Positions 44,150 to 53,704 of a DNA stretch of 64,000 bases are shown in pieces. The position numbers and the translations under genes were made by a program. The notes below the pieces were generated by a model. The model was not told the DNA's origin and did not search any database. It was given only the letters and a program-made list of their open reading frames with translations. Source of the DNA: CAWAMR01 sp963783095. Its GTDB lineage: Bacteria > Planctomycetota > Planctomycetia > Gemmatales > Gemmataceae. Within the stretch, counting starts at the first letter, position 1, and every line of letters begins with the position of its first letter. The stretch lies in assembly GCA_963783095.1 (NCBI GenBank), contig CAWAMR010000001.1:310001-374000 (forward strand). Direction: 5' to 3'.

Positions 44150-45373
44150 ATGAAAACACTCGGCCTGCTGTTCTTGCTTGTTCCGGAGGTCGGCTGCTCT
44201 GGGCATGAACTCGTGCAAGAGCGCATCCCGCCGGAGCTTCTCAATGCGGAACTCGTGGATGTCAGCAATCCCCGATCGCCTTACGTGCCGGTCGATCCGC
44301 AGGTTTTAATCTCTTTAAGGAAGACCCGGCAAGCGTCCTCCGACATTGCGCCGGCCGGCGATCCGCAAAAACTGCCGGCGCTGAATATCCTGGCCATCTC
44401 ATGCGGCGGCGCTTACGGTGCGTTCGATGTCGGAGTGCTCAAGGGCTGGACGGAAGCGGGGACTCGACCCAAATTCGATGTGGTAACCGGCATCAGTACC
44501 GGTGCCTTCATGGCGACTTTTGTCTTTCTCGGCCCGGAATACGACGATTTCGTGCGCGACTCCTACGTCAACGCACGCAAAGAAGATGTGTACCGCAGTC
44601 GCTGGTGGTTATCGTTGCTGTGGTCGGATGCGCTGGCGTCTTCGCAACCTTTGAGGCAGACCATTTATCATGCCATCACACCGGAAGTGCTGGCCAAGGT
44701 GGCGCAGGCGCACGCCGAAGGCCGCCGGCTTTATGTCGGTACGACCAATCTTGAAACGCATCGTTTTGTCGTCTGGGATATGACTGCCATTGCGGCGAGC
44801 GGCAGACCGGATTCGCTCGATCTGTATCGCCGGATCATTCTCGCATCCGGGTCGGTTCCCGGTTTCTTGCCGCCGGTCCCTATCAAAGTGGAGGTCGATG
44901 GCAATGCCTATGAGGAGCTTCACGTTGATGGCGGCGTAACGACTCAGGTATTCATGCCGATGCTGGGCAACAGTCGAGATTCCAAGAATCCCTTCTTCCG
45001 CCCCGGTTCGAATGTCTACGTGATGTGTTCGGGTAAGTTGTATGCCGACAGCAACACCGTAAAGCGACGAGTCCTGCCGGTGACAACGAATGTCCTTACC
45101 GCATTGCTGTACTCCAATGCGCGCAACGACATGATTCGCATTTTCGATCAGGCTTGTTTGGCCGGCATGAATTATCACCTTATCTCGGTGCCTCAGGGAA
45201 TCCTCGTCGATCGGAGTGCATTGGTATTCAAGCCCGATGAACTTCGGATGCTCTACGATGTCGGTTATCAAATGGGCAAAGATCCGCGTTCCTGGCGCGA
45301 CACGCCGCCGGGAATTGAACGCTCGGAACAACTTTTGCCGAGAACGGGAACGCAGTTCACGATCCAGAAGTAA
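44150..45373 (+). CDS. Patatin-like phospholipase, probable lipoprotein
   Basis: 407 residues. A short signal ends in LVPEVGCS, a possible lipobox. The patatin catalytic core shows CGGAYGAFDVG (oxyanion hole), GISTGAFMATF (Ser of GxSxG) and VDGGVTTQV (Asp of the DG dyad). This Ser-Asp dyad hydrolyses acyl esters of phospholipids. An in-frame start upstream at 44027 exists, but the ATG at 44150 gives the signal peptide at the correct distance. The C-terminal 120 residues follow the usual patatin ending. Confidence 0.9.
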   Translation: MKTLGLLFLLVPEVGCSGHELVQERIPPELLNAELVDVSNPRSPYVPVDPQVLISLRKTRQASSDIAPAGDPQKLPALNILAISCGGAYGAFDVGVLKGWTEAGTRPKFDVVTGISTGAFMATFVFLGPEYDDFVRDSYVNARKEDVYRSRWWLSLLWSDALASSQPLRQTIYHAITPEVLAKVAQAHAEGRRLYVGTTNLETHRFVVWDMTAIAASGRPDSLDLYRRIILASGSVPGFLPPVPIKVEVDGNAYEELHVDGGVTTQVFMPMLGNSRDSKNPFFRPGSNVYVMCSGKLYADSNTVKRRVLPVTTNVLTALLYSNARNDMIRIFDQACLAGMNYHLISVPQGILVDRSALVFKPDELRMLYDVGYQMGKDPRSWRDTPPGIERSEQLLPRTGTQFTIQK

Positions 45374-45381
45374 ACCCCCAT

Positions 45382-45485
45382 CCGGGCGTTGAAACGCCCG
45401 GCTACCATCAGTTGACCGCTACGCGGTCGCAACCAATCCACCGCGTAGCGGTGTTACGAGGGTAGCCGGGCGTTTCAACGCCCGG
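45382..45485. repeat. CGGGCGTTTCAACGCCCG-type inverted repeat
   Basis: Arms 45382-45405 and 45462-45485 (CCGGGCGTTGAAACGCCCGG and its complement) with inner hairpins of GACCGCTACGCGGTC type. The region sits between convergent genes. It may act as a bidirectional terminator, although no T-run is present. Confidence 0.85.
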
Positions 45486-45575
45486 AAATACGCGCGTCAA
45501 CGTCGGTGTCGCGTAGCGACGCTTGAGCTTATAAACGAAAGGGGTGATCGCCCGTTCCAGTCCCCTAATACGTGG

Positions 45576-46391
45576 TCATTGTGAGGGGTGGCTCACTGGG
45601 GGAACGCTTTTTCCAAGTCGCTTGAACCACGCTCGAGCCAGCACAAACATACTTACCTGACACGCTGCCAGCCAGAGCGAGACGATCGTGATAACCATTG
45701 GTCCGATCCGTATCCATTCCAGCGTTCGAGTCTTGACGGCACCCAACTCCGTCTGGAGCGCGGTAACCTTTTCTCGAAATTCGCCGACTCGACGAATGAG
45801 CCGAGCCATCACTTGATCGATAAGAGATACTTGCATCACGACTGGATAATTCCCCATCGCTTCGGGAGCTCCCAGTTCGAGCAAACCGTTCAACTCTTGC
45901 GCGGATTTCGCGACGTCGGTGAGAGAGTGCTGGAACTGTTTGAGTTGATCGGTATTCAGTCCGACCAGGGAAGGTTCGGGCAGCCTATTCAGTCCGTCCA
46001 TCAGGCTGTTCAGAACGATTGATGCATCCGTCACTGCAGAAACGGTCTCGCTGACATTATGGACCTTGTTGCCGAGTCGATCGACCAGGAAACTTGACAT
46101 TAACTCATTCCTGAAATCCGGTTTTGCAGGGTGGGTCTCATCCGGTAGATTCGTCGTCTTGATCGTGTCTAAATCCTCTTTTGCTTGCCTGAGGCCTTCG
46201 TCCGCCAGTCGAAGACTTCGGCTCGCAATCTCCAGTGCGTCGTTGGCTTTCGTGAAGGTGCGCGCGGTACCTTCCGTCAAAGCGGGTTGAACCCTCCAGG
46301 CACCAATTGGGGCGACAATGCACAGAACAAACACGCAAACGCTCAAAAGCCCGAGCAGCGCAGCGCAGAGTTGCTTGAAGATTTTCACCAA
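45576..46391 (-). CDS. Hypothetical membrane protein with coiled coil
   Basis: 271 residues. An N-terminal membrane helix (LCAALLGLLSVCVFVLCIVAP) and a C-terminal one (GPMVITIVSLWLAACQVSMF) flank a helical domain of about 200 residues. This domain has heptad patterns (FTKANDALEIASRSLRLADE, SLMDGLNRLP and VGEFREKVTALQTELGAVKT). This topology puts the coiled domain between two membrane anchors. No enzymatic motif is visible and the family is unknown to me. Confidence 0.7.
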   Translation of the reverse strand: MVKIFKQLCAALLGLLSVCVFVLCIVAPIGAWRVQPALTEGTARTFTKANDALEIASRSLRLADEGLRQAKEDLDTIKTTNLPDETHPAKPDFRNELMSSFLVDRLGNKVHNVSETVSAVTDASIVLNSLMDGLNRLPEPSLVGLNTDQLKQFQHSLTDVAKSAQELNGLLELGAPEAMGNYPVVMQVSLIDQVMARLIRRVGEFREKVTALQTELGAVKTRTLEWIRIGPMVITIVSLWLAACQVSMFVLARAWFKRLGKSVPPVSHPSQ

Positions 46392-46573
46392 AGAACCTAC
46401 TTACTTTGATCAGAGTTCGCGGAACGGATTCCTCTCTTTCGGAGATAATCACGATCGAGTCGCGAGAAACATCCTTGAAAGACAACCTCACTTCTTCTCA
46501 TTTTATTAAACGCCAGGACCATTTCGACAAAAACACCAAGGGCCGCGTGCTTTAAGTGAGAGCGATGAAGCAG

Positions 46574-47858
46574 TCAAAAAGGCAAAGCTTTCGGATCAAT
46601 CTTCCTGATCGCATTTAGGATTTGGGATCGATCGTGTTCTGGGTTGCGAAGCAACGCTTTGATGGCAGGGATGGCTTCCTTTGCATCGGGGCCGATCTCC
46701 GACAAGATTGTGATCGCCTCCATACGGTAAAGACTCCGTTGTTTAATCTTTTCGTTCAATACCCCAATCATTTTGCGGTCTTTCTCAATTCTCCATAAAG
46801 CTCCTGCTGCCGCGACCGCCACGCGTGCATCCTCGGTCAACTGACAACTGGCACGCAGTTCGCCAATTGCATCCTTCGCCTCCGGACCAATTTTCCCCAG
46901 GGCCTGAGCAGCTTCAGTAGGTTCGGTACTAACCCCCTTCTTCAACACGTCTCGCAGTGTGAGGATGGCGTCCGGGGATTTTTCCACTTGCCAAAGTGCG
47001 AGTGAAGCTGCAACCTGAACCAAGCCGTCATCATCCCCCAGACCGGCCTTGAGCGCCTGCAGCGGCCTCCTTAGAACCATGTCCGATACGGCCAAGTACT
47101 TCGGCGACTTGGATTCGATCTTGAAAGTCGGGCGACTTGAACAAAGGGATCAAGTCCGGGACAACGTGTTGCGCATCAGCACCATAGAAGGCAAGACTGA
47201 AGATCATCTCTCGGCCGTCCTGCTCTTTCAGCATTTTTTGAATAATCGGGACGACGATCTTGGGTTCAGCCCGCAACCTGGCCAGAGCAGCGAGTACGGT
47301 TCTATCCGATTTGTCCTTGCTCTTTTGGAGCCTATTCAACAGAATCGGAGTCGCCTCATTGATTCCTGACTTCAGTTCGTCCAGGATTTCGACGATAGCC
47401 AACAAAGAATCGGCTTTCGAGTCTTTCAATAACTCAATCAACGCGGGTACAGCAGGTGAGGCCTCTGGACCAATAGCTCGCAGAAGCTTCAACGCACCCG
47501 ATACATTATCGCGAGTTTTTACCTGTTTGATGAGGATTGGAACCGCCTTGCCGGCTTGGGAACTGAATTCGCACAGGGCGTCGCAGGCAACCGAACGGAC
47601 ATCAGCTTCTTGGTCCTGGAGCGCTTCAAGCAGAACAGGAACCGCGAGGTCTGCCCGCAAGCCAATCTTTCCGATTTTCCAGGCGGCAAGCCAGCGCGAA
47701 CTGGAGCTTTTGTCTTTCATTTGCTGGATCGATTCAGAAAGAGAGACGCCATCAACCACTAGCTCCGGCGGATCCGCGGCGCAGGCAGAAGCCTGTTGGA
47801 ACATCATTTCGCCAAACCAGACCAGCAGGGTCAGCAAACATGCGGATCGGGAGAACAT
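46574..47858 (-). CDS. Exported HEAT-repeat protein, one frameshift
   Basis: About 427 residues over two frames. A signal peptide (MFSRSACLLTLLVWFGEMMF) is followed by about ten HEAT/armadillo repeats, for example VPVLLEALQDQEADVRSVAC, PEASPAVPALIELLKDS and PEAKDAIGELRASCQL. The frame shifts near 47070, joining HGSKEAA to RPLQALKAGLGDDDG. HEAT arrays bind other proteins. In planctomycetes such exported arrays are common, with unknown partners. Confidence 0.85.
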
Positions 47859-48101
47859 GGAGGGAATTCCGAAGATGAATCGTGAAATCTTTCGTCATTA
47901 CTATGCTGAGGGTAATCCAGATCGCAACAGGATGTCCATCAAAATCTGCTTCGTTCATAAATTCGGGCCGCCGGTTGCTGTTAATTCGGTATTTTTCATT
48001 TTGTTCGAAATGTTTTGACTCTTTTCGAGGGTTTGGAGATGATGATCGTTCGATCGGTTTTGTGTAAGGTCGCGGTGGCACAATCAAAGGTAAGACAAAT
48101 C

Positions 48102-49475
48102 ATGCGATTCCCGCTGTTGCTTCTGATCGTTTTGGGGTTGACTGCATCGCCCGCTTTCTCGGAAAACAAGAAACTTCTGAGCGGCACCGTTCATTCGGTG
48201 GATGTTGGGAATTCGAGCCTTGAAATCATGTTGCAGGGAATGGTCGCGCGAATCAAGTTCACCAAAAACACGACGATTACCTTCGCGGGAAAAACGGTAA
48301 CAATCCAGTCGGTTTCTGAAGGCGACAAGATTTACGTCGTTTGCAACGACAACTTGGTGGCAAGCTCGCTGCGAATCGCTTCCAAAGCAAAAGTAGAACC
48401 GAGGGAACCAGAATCGATCAGACCATCGTATGCAATCCGATTCGGCGAAAAAAAGAAACAATCGCTCAAACAATTCGGCGGGAATGAGGAAACCGAAAAA
48501 GCGGTTGAGCTTGGCTTGGCTTGGCTTGCCAAACATCAAAAAGAGGACGGCGGCTGGGAATTCGACGGCGGGGTACAATACGATCGTCTTGCTGCAACAG
48601 GGATGGCACTTCTGTCGTTCCTGGGTGCTGGTGAGACACCCGCGAGTCGAAAATACGGTAAGGCGATTGCCCGAGGTTTGGACTTCTTGAACAAAGAGCT
48701 TACTGTGCAAAGAAAGATGGAGCGGGGTATTCCCATTGCCTTCACCAATTATTCTCTGGCGATCGCTGCGTTGCCGTTCTGTGAGGTTGTGGGAATGACC
48801 TCCGACAAGAAGTATAGAACGATCGCCCAAAGGGAATGCGATAATATCGTCAAGAATCAGTCCGACAATGGCAGTTGGGGCTATGGGGGCAAGAGCGATG
48901 GCGATACTTCGATAACCGGTTGGCAATTGCAGGCATTACACAGTGCCAGGTTAGCAGGAATTGCCGTGCCGGAGGAAGCCTTTGTGCGTGCTGGGAAATT
49001 CCTGGACACGGTTGCGTCGGAGGATGGCTGTCAATATGGCTATCGCACGCCCGGCGGCTCCGAATCGTTGACGGCCATCGGTTTGTTGTGCCGACAATAC
49101 ATGGGCTGGAACTCTGAAGTGCCGGCTCTGGGCCGGGGCATCTCCTGGCTATATTCCATGCAAAAACCGAGCAAGAACAACATGTACTATACGTATTACG
49201 CAATCCAAAATGCACGTTTCTTTGGTGGTTCGACATGGCTGCGTGACTGGAACCCTTCCATGCAAAAAGCGTTGTTGCCCACACAGAACCGCGAAACCAC
49301 CGCAAACGTAAAGCCGGCAGACATTGGCAGTTGGAATCCTGATCGGGGTTCCATCGGTAGCGCTTGTGGACGACTCGGAACGACCTGCATGTGTGTGTTG
49401 ACCCTCGAAGTGTATTACCGCCAACCACTGCTTTCGGAACCTGGCCTTAAAAGCTTGGAGAAACCGAAGAAATAG
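48102..49475 (+). CDS. Exported squalene-cyclase-like (prenyltransferase repeat) protein
   Basis: 457 residues. A signal peptide (MRFPLLLLIVLGLTASPAFS) is followed by a beta domain of about 80 residues. QW-like repeats then form an alpha-toroid: HQKEDGGWEFDGGVQYDRLA, NQSDNGSWGYGGKSDGDTSI, and the last DIGSWNPDRGSIGSACGRLG. This fold is shared by squalene-hopene cyclases and alpha-2-macroglobulin domains. The acidic DXDD motif of true squalene-hopene cyclases is not visible, so cyclisation is unlikely. It is probably a structural or binding domain typical of planctomycetes. Confidence 0.8.
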   Translation: MRFPLLLLIVLGLTASPAFSENKKLLSGTVHSVDVGNSSLEIMLQGMVARIKFTKNTTITFAGKTVTIQSVSEGDKIYVVCNDNLVASSLRIASKAKVEPREPESIRPSYAIRFGEKKKQSLKQFGGNEETEKAVELGLAWLAKHQKEDGGWEFDGGVQYDRLAATGMALLSFLGAGETPASRKYGKAIARGLDFLNKELTVQRKMERGIPIAFTNYSLAIAALPFCEVVGMTSDKKYRTIAQRECDNIVKNQSDNGSWGYGGKSDGDTSITGWQLQALHSARLAGIAVPEEAFVRAGKFLDTVASEDGCQYGYRTPGGSESLTAIGLLCRQYMGWNSEVPALGRGISWLYSMQKPSKNNMYYTYYAIQNARFFGGSTWLRDWNPSMQKALLPTQNRETTANVKPADIGSWNPDRGSIGSACGRLGTTCMCVLTLEVYYRQPLLSEPGLKSLEKPKK

Positions 49476-49591
49476 TAACGCGCTCCGACTACTTGCTGCG
49501 AAATGATAAGATTGTATCAACCCTTTCAGATATACAAACTTGCCGGACCAATACGCGGCGATCGAAGTCGATCTTCTCTGGAGATTGCATT

Positions 49592-50245
49592 GTGCCAAGA
49601 GGAAGTCGTCAACCGCCCGATTATCATTCGCACTTTGAAAAAGCAGACCCCATCCTATTCGAGGTGGTGCGCCAGGTGGGGCCTTTCCAGCTTACACTAC
49701 AGCGGAATCGATTCCGGATGCTGGTAGGCTCCATCATTTCCCAACAGTTGTCCACAGTTGTGGCTCGGACCATTCGGAACCGACTCGAAGCAGCAGTGGC
49801 TCCGGGAACTCTCACACCCGAGCGCGTCGGTCAATTTGAAAAGCACCAACTGCGATCTTTGGGGTTATCCAATCAAAAGGCGGAATACATCCTGGATCTG
49901 TCGAGCAAAGTTCTGGATGGCAGCGTTCAACTATCGTCCCTGGGCCGCAAAGACGATGAGGAAGTGATCCAGGAACTGACGGTGATTCGCGGAATTGGGC
50001 GCTGGACGGCGCAGATGTTTCTGATCTTTTCTCTGGGTCGACTGGATGTCTTCCCTCACGACGACCTGGGAGTTCGCAGCGCCCTTCGGAATCTGTACGG
50101 TTTGTCTGAGCTCCCGGACAAACACACAAGCCACCAAATCGCCGTGCAGTGGAAACCTTATTCGTCGGTCGGGGCCTGGTATTGCTGGCGCAGCCTGGAT
50201 CTGGCACGAGCCGCGAAGAACAAAGAGAAGGGCGCTCCAACCTGA
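49592..50245 (+). CDS. DNA-3-methyladenine glycosylase (AlkA-type HhH-GPD)
   Basis: About 217 residues, starting GTG at 49592, 8 bp after GGAG. It has the helix-hairpin-helix and catalytic Asp region: LTVIRGIGRWTAQMFLIFSL and GRLDVFPHDDLGVRSALRNL. The conserved Asp in FPHDD is the base-excision nucleophile-activating residue. The N-terminus FRMLVGSIISQQLSTVVART is the GPD domain's first helix. The enzyme removes alkylated bases. It stands alone ahead of the pilus operon. Confidence 0.92.
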   Translation: MPRGSRQPPDYHSHFEKADPILFEVVRQVGPFQLTLQRNRFRMLVGSIISQQLSTVVARTIRNRLEAAVAPGTLTPERVGQFEKHQLRSLGLSNQKAEYILDLSSKVLDGSVQLSSLGRKDDEEVIQELTVIRGIGRWTAQMFLIFSLGRLDVFPHDDLGVRSALRNLYGLSELPDKHTSHQIAVQWKPYSSVGAWYCWRSLDLARAAKNKEKGAPT

Positions 50246-50541
50246 ATTCTTCACAAGTTGAATATTACGAACATTTCAATCGTAATACTCGACGTGAGGC
50301 AGGTGGATGAGGCTGGAAATATTTCGATTTTTCTCTTGCCCTTCGTTACCAGGAATTGTTCTGATATGCTATTAACGGTGTCTATTCATAGATGTGCATT
50401 TGAGCCAGTCAGGTGATCGACGCAACAATGTCTACCGGTGCGGAACCATCCCCAGCCTTTCTATTGCTAGAGTTTGTTCGCCGGTCTTTCCCATCACCTC
50501 GCGTGAACGATCCTTGTTAACCATTTGCAGGAGTGTGGTAT
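50246..50541. promoter_or_regulatory. Region upstream of the pilus/secretion operon
   Basis: A 296-bp gap with no gene. The likely promoter of the downstream operon lies here. A weak -35/-10-like pair is TTGCCC (about 50337) and TATGCTAT (about 50366). GCAGGAG precedes the ATG at 50542. Confidence 0.4.
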
Positions 50542-52260
50542 ATGGCTGAAGCCGCGAAGGATTTTACTTCAATACTGATCCGCAACAAGGCGCTAGGCAG
50601 AGATCAACTCGATGAGGCCATTCGATTGGCGCAGTCAACCGGTATCAAGCTCCAGGATGCTCTAATCAAGCTGACGTACTCGACTCAGGCCGAAGTGATG
50701 AGCGCGATCGCGGAATTTCACAACCTTCAATTCGTCGATTTGGCGAACATCGAAATTCCCAAGACCGTCATCGAACTGGTCCCGGAATCCGTGGCTCGCG
50801 AGAACGTCGTTCTACCGCTGTCTCTCGAAGGCAACGTCCTCAAGATTATTACCTCCGACCCGACCAACTACGACACCGTCCAGAAATTAACGTTCATTCT
50901 CAATAAAGACGTGCAGCCTGTCTTGGCCGATCACGAGCAAATCCGGGAGGCCATCAACCGCCATTACGGTCAGACCGAAACCGAATCGATGGACTCGATG
51001 TTGGTCGAGTTTACGGACACTGCCATCGAATTTACCCAGACTGAAAACATCGGCAACCTGGCCAATGCAGATGAGTCGGACGCACCGGTCGTCAAACTAT
51101 GCAATCTGATCATCCAGGAAGCCATCTCCAATCGCGCTTCGGACATTCACATCGAACCATTTGCCGATCGGGTCCGGGTGCGCTATCGAATCGACGGCGT
51201 TCTGGTCGAACGCGACTCGATCCCGCGCCGGCTGCATGCTTCGCTTACCTCCCGTCTCAAGATCATGGGAAGTATCGACATCTCGGAGAAGCGCCGACCC
51301 CAGGACGGTCGTATCAAGATGAATGTTCAGAGCCGTCACTTCGATCTTCGTGTAAGCATGTTGCCGACTGTTCACGGCCAATCGACGGTCATGCGAATTT
51401 TGGATCGCGGGAGCATTCAAGTCAACATTCGCGATCTGGGATTCGGTGAAGAGGACTACACCCGGTTCCAACAGATCATCAAACGACCGAACGGTATTTT
51501 TCTCGTCACAGGACCCACCGGCTCCGGGAAAACTACAACACTCTATGCAGCGTTAAATGAATTGAACCGCCCTGATCGAAAGATCATCACTGCGGAAGAT
51601 CCGGTCGAATATTACCTGCCGGGCATCAATCAGGTCGAAGTGAAGCATAACATTGGGCTCGATTTCGCCCGGATCATTCGTGCGATGCTTCGACAAGCAC
51701 CCAACATTATCCTCGTCGGCGAAATTCGCGACAAGGAGACCGCTGAGATTGCTGTGCAGGCTTCCCTGACTGGACACTTGGTTTTCAGTACACTCCATAC
51801 TAACGATGCGCCCAGTGCGATCACACGTTTGGCGACATTGGTGTACAACCGTTCTTGATCGCATCTTCAGTGATTGCCATCATGGCACAACGCCTCGTCC
51901 GTGTAAATTGCCCCAAGTGCAAACAGGGATATACCCCCTCGGAAACGGAACTGCGATCCGGAGGTATCTCGCCAGAACAAGCCGCGAAGGCCACCTTCAT
52001 GCGCGGTCGAGGGTGCGGCTCACTGCAACCATACCGGCTACCGGGGCCGGCTCGGCATCTTCGAAATGATGCAGCTCAATTCGCAGATTCGCGAAATGAC
52101 TTTCGCGCAGGCTCCAACGCAAACGATGCGCAAAGTTGCACGTCAAAACGGCATGCGGACCCTGCTGGAAGATGGGATTCAGAAGGTTCTTAAAGGAACA
52201 ACAACACTCGAAGAAGTGCTGAGTACCTGCCACGCGGAGGCAGAGCAAGCGGGACATTAA
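50542..52260 (+). CDS. Type II secretion / type IV pilus assembly ATPase (GspE/PilB), first copy, two frameshifts
   Basis: About 572 residues. An N1-type MshEN domain (DFTSILIRNKALGRDQLDEA) leads to a CTP/ATPase core. Walker A is GPTGSGKTT, the Asp box AEDPVEY, Walker B IILVGEIRDKET and the His box STLHTNDAPSA. A zinc site starts with CPKCKQGY and GCGS/CNHTGYRGR (the second half displaced by a frame change near 52015). The first frame change is near 51850. The enzyme powers pilin or pseudopilin assembly. A second GspE-like gene lies at 53705. Confidence 0.9.
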
Positions 52261-52400
52261 AAGAAAGAAGTTGTCTGCCTGTAACTCTGTGGGGATAATA
52301 CAGGCAGTGGAATCCAGCTCAAGTCAGGTTCGTGCGGTGTGTTTCAAGTGTTGCAGTGAATCATTCACCCCCAAGCTAGGTTATCCACGAGGGTCTGTTT

Positions 52401-53569
52401 GTGGCATCTCCTGTTATCGATAAACTGCTGGCAACGGTCATTCAGATCAAGGCCAGCGATCTGCACATCACGGTCGGCCAGCCTCCCGTTGTGCGCCATC
52501 AGGGTCGGATGCAAACGGCTCGAAACCAAGTCGCTCGACAACGACGACACCACCTCGCTGATGAAGTCGATCACGCCGGATCGCTGTCAGCAGGAACTGC
52601 AAGAAAAGGGCGGTTCCGACTTCGCCATCGAATTCATGGACGGCTACCGCTTCCGCGTCGCCGTCTTCAAGCAGCGCGGCTCCATCGGCATGGTGCTTCG
52701 GCGCATTCCGAGCCAGTTCCTGACCTTCGAACAGATCGGCATGCCCGAGGCCATCCGATCGCTGATCATCCGGCCGCGCGGCTTGCTCCTCGTCACCGGG
52801 CCGACCGGGTCCGGCAAGACGACCAGCCTCGCGTCGATGATCAACTTCATCAACGACAACTACGACCGGCACATCATCACGCTGGAAGACCCGATCGAGT
52901 ACTACCACAAGCACAAGAAATGCACGGTCAACCAGCGCGAGATCGGCGTCGACGTGCCCGACTTCAAGGAAGGCATTCGCCGGGCATTGCGAATGGACCC
53001 CGACATCATCCTCGTCGGCGAAATGCGCGACCTGGAAACGATCCACGCGGCCATCGAGGCCGCCGAAACCGGCCACATCGTCTTCGGCACGCTGCACACC
53101 TCCGGAGCGGCATCCACGATCAACCGCATCATCGACGTCTTCCCGAAAGACCAGCAGGACCAGATTCGCACCCAGTTATCCACGGCTTTGATCGGCGTGC
53201 TGTCGCAGACGCTGCTGCCCAAAAAGCCGGAGGGCTTGATCGCCGCCTACGAAATGATGGTCGTGACCGACGCCATCCAGAACCTGATCCGCGAAAACAA
53301 GGTCTACCGCATCGATTCGAGCATCCAGACCGGCCGCAAGCACGGCATGTTTCTGCTCGATGACAACCTGTTCCGGCTGTGGAAAGAAGGATTGGTCGAC
53401 AAGGAAGAGATTCTTTTGCGATCCAAGAAACCGCATGAATTGGCGATCAAGATCGCCAACCACGAACGCGGCTAGCGACGAGGACGAAGAAGAGTACGAA
53501 GATGACGACGAAGACGAGGATGAAGACGAGGACGAGGAAGAAGATGAGCGTCCCCGACGCAGGAAATAA
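52401..53569 (+). CDS. pilT: Twitching-motility ATPase PilT with acidic tail, two frameshifts
   Basis: About 388 residues. It starts GTG at 52401 with MASPVIDKLLATVIQIKASD (the SDLHI element). The PilT-type core has GPTGSGKTT, EDPIEYYHKH, LVGEMRDLETIHAAI (GEMRD is PilT-specific) and TLHTSGAASTINR. One extra base near 52515 and one near 53470 break the frame. The last segment is an acidic tail (SDEDEEEYEDDDEDEDEDED and onward), not typical for PilT. PilT retracts type IV pili, so this organism probably has a retractable pilus. It lies 140 bp after the first ATPase. Confidence 0.9.
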
Positions 53570-53570
53570 C

Positions 53571-53693
53571 TGGTGTCAGTGTTCAGTGGATAGTGGTCAG
53601 CGGTCAGTAAATACCAAAAGGCTCTCTGTTTGTGCATTTACCGACCACTGACCACTGTCCACTGACCACTCCAGAAGAACACTGAACACTGTG
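53571..53693. repeat. Nested AGTGTTC/AGTGGTC heptamer hairpin
   Basis: The outer arms use AGTGTTC and its complement GAACACT. The inner arms use AGTGGTC and GACCACT (53590-53610 and 53643-53668). The loop holds TGCATTTA, like the other copies. It lies between pilT and the next ATPase, 12 bp before the ATG at 53705. Confidence 0.85.
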
Positions 53694-53704
53694 AGAGAGA
53701 GAAT

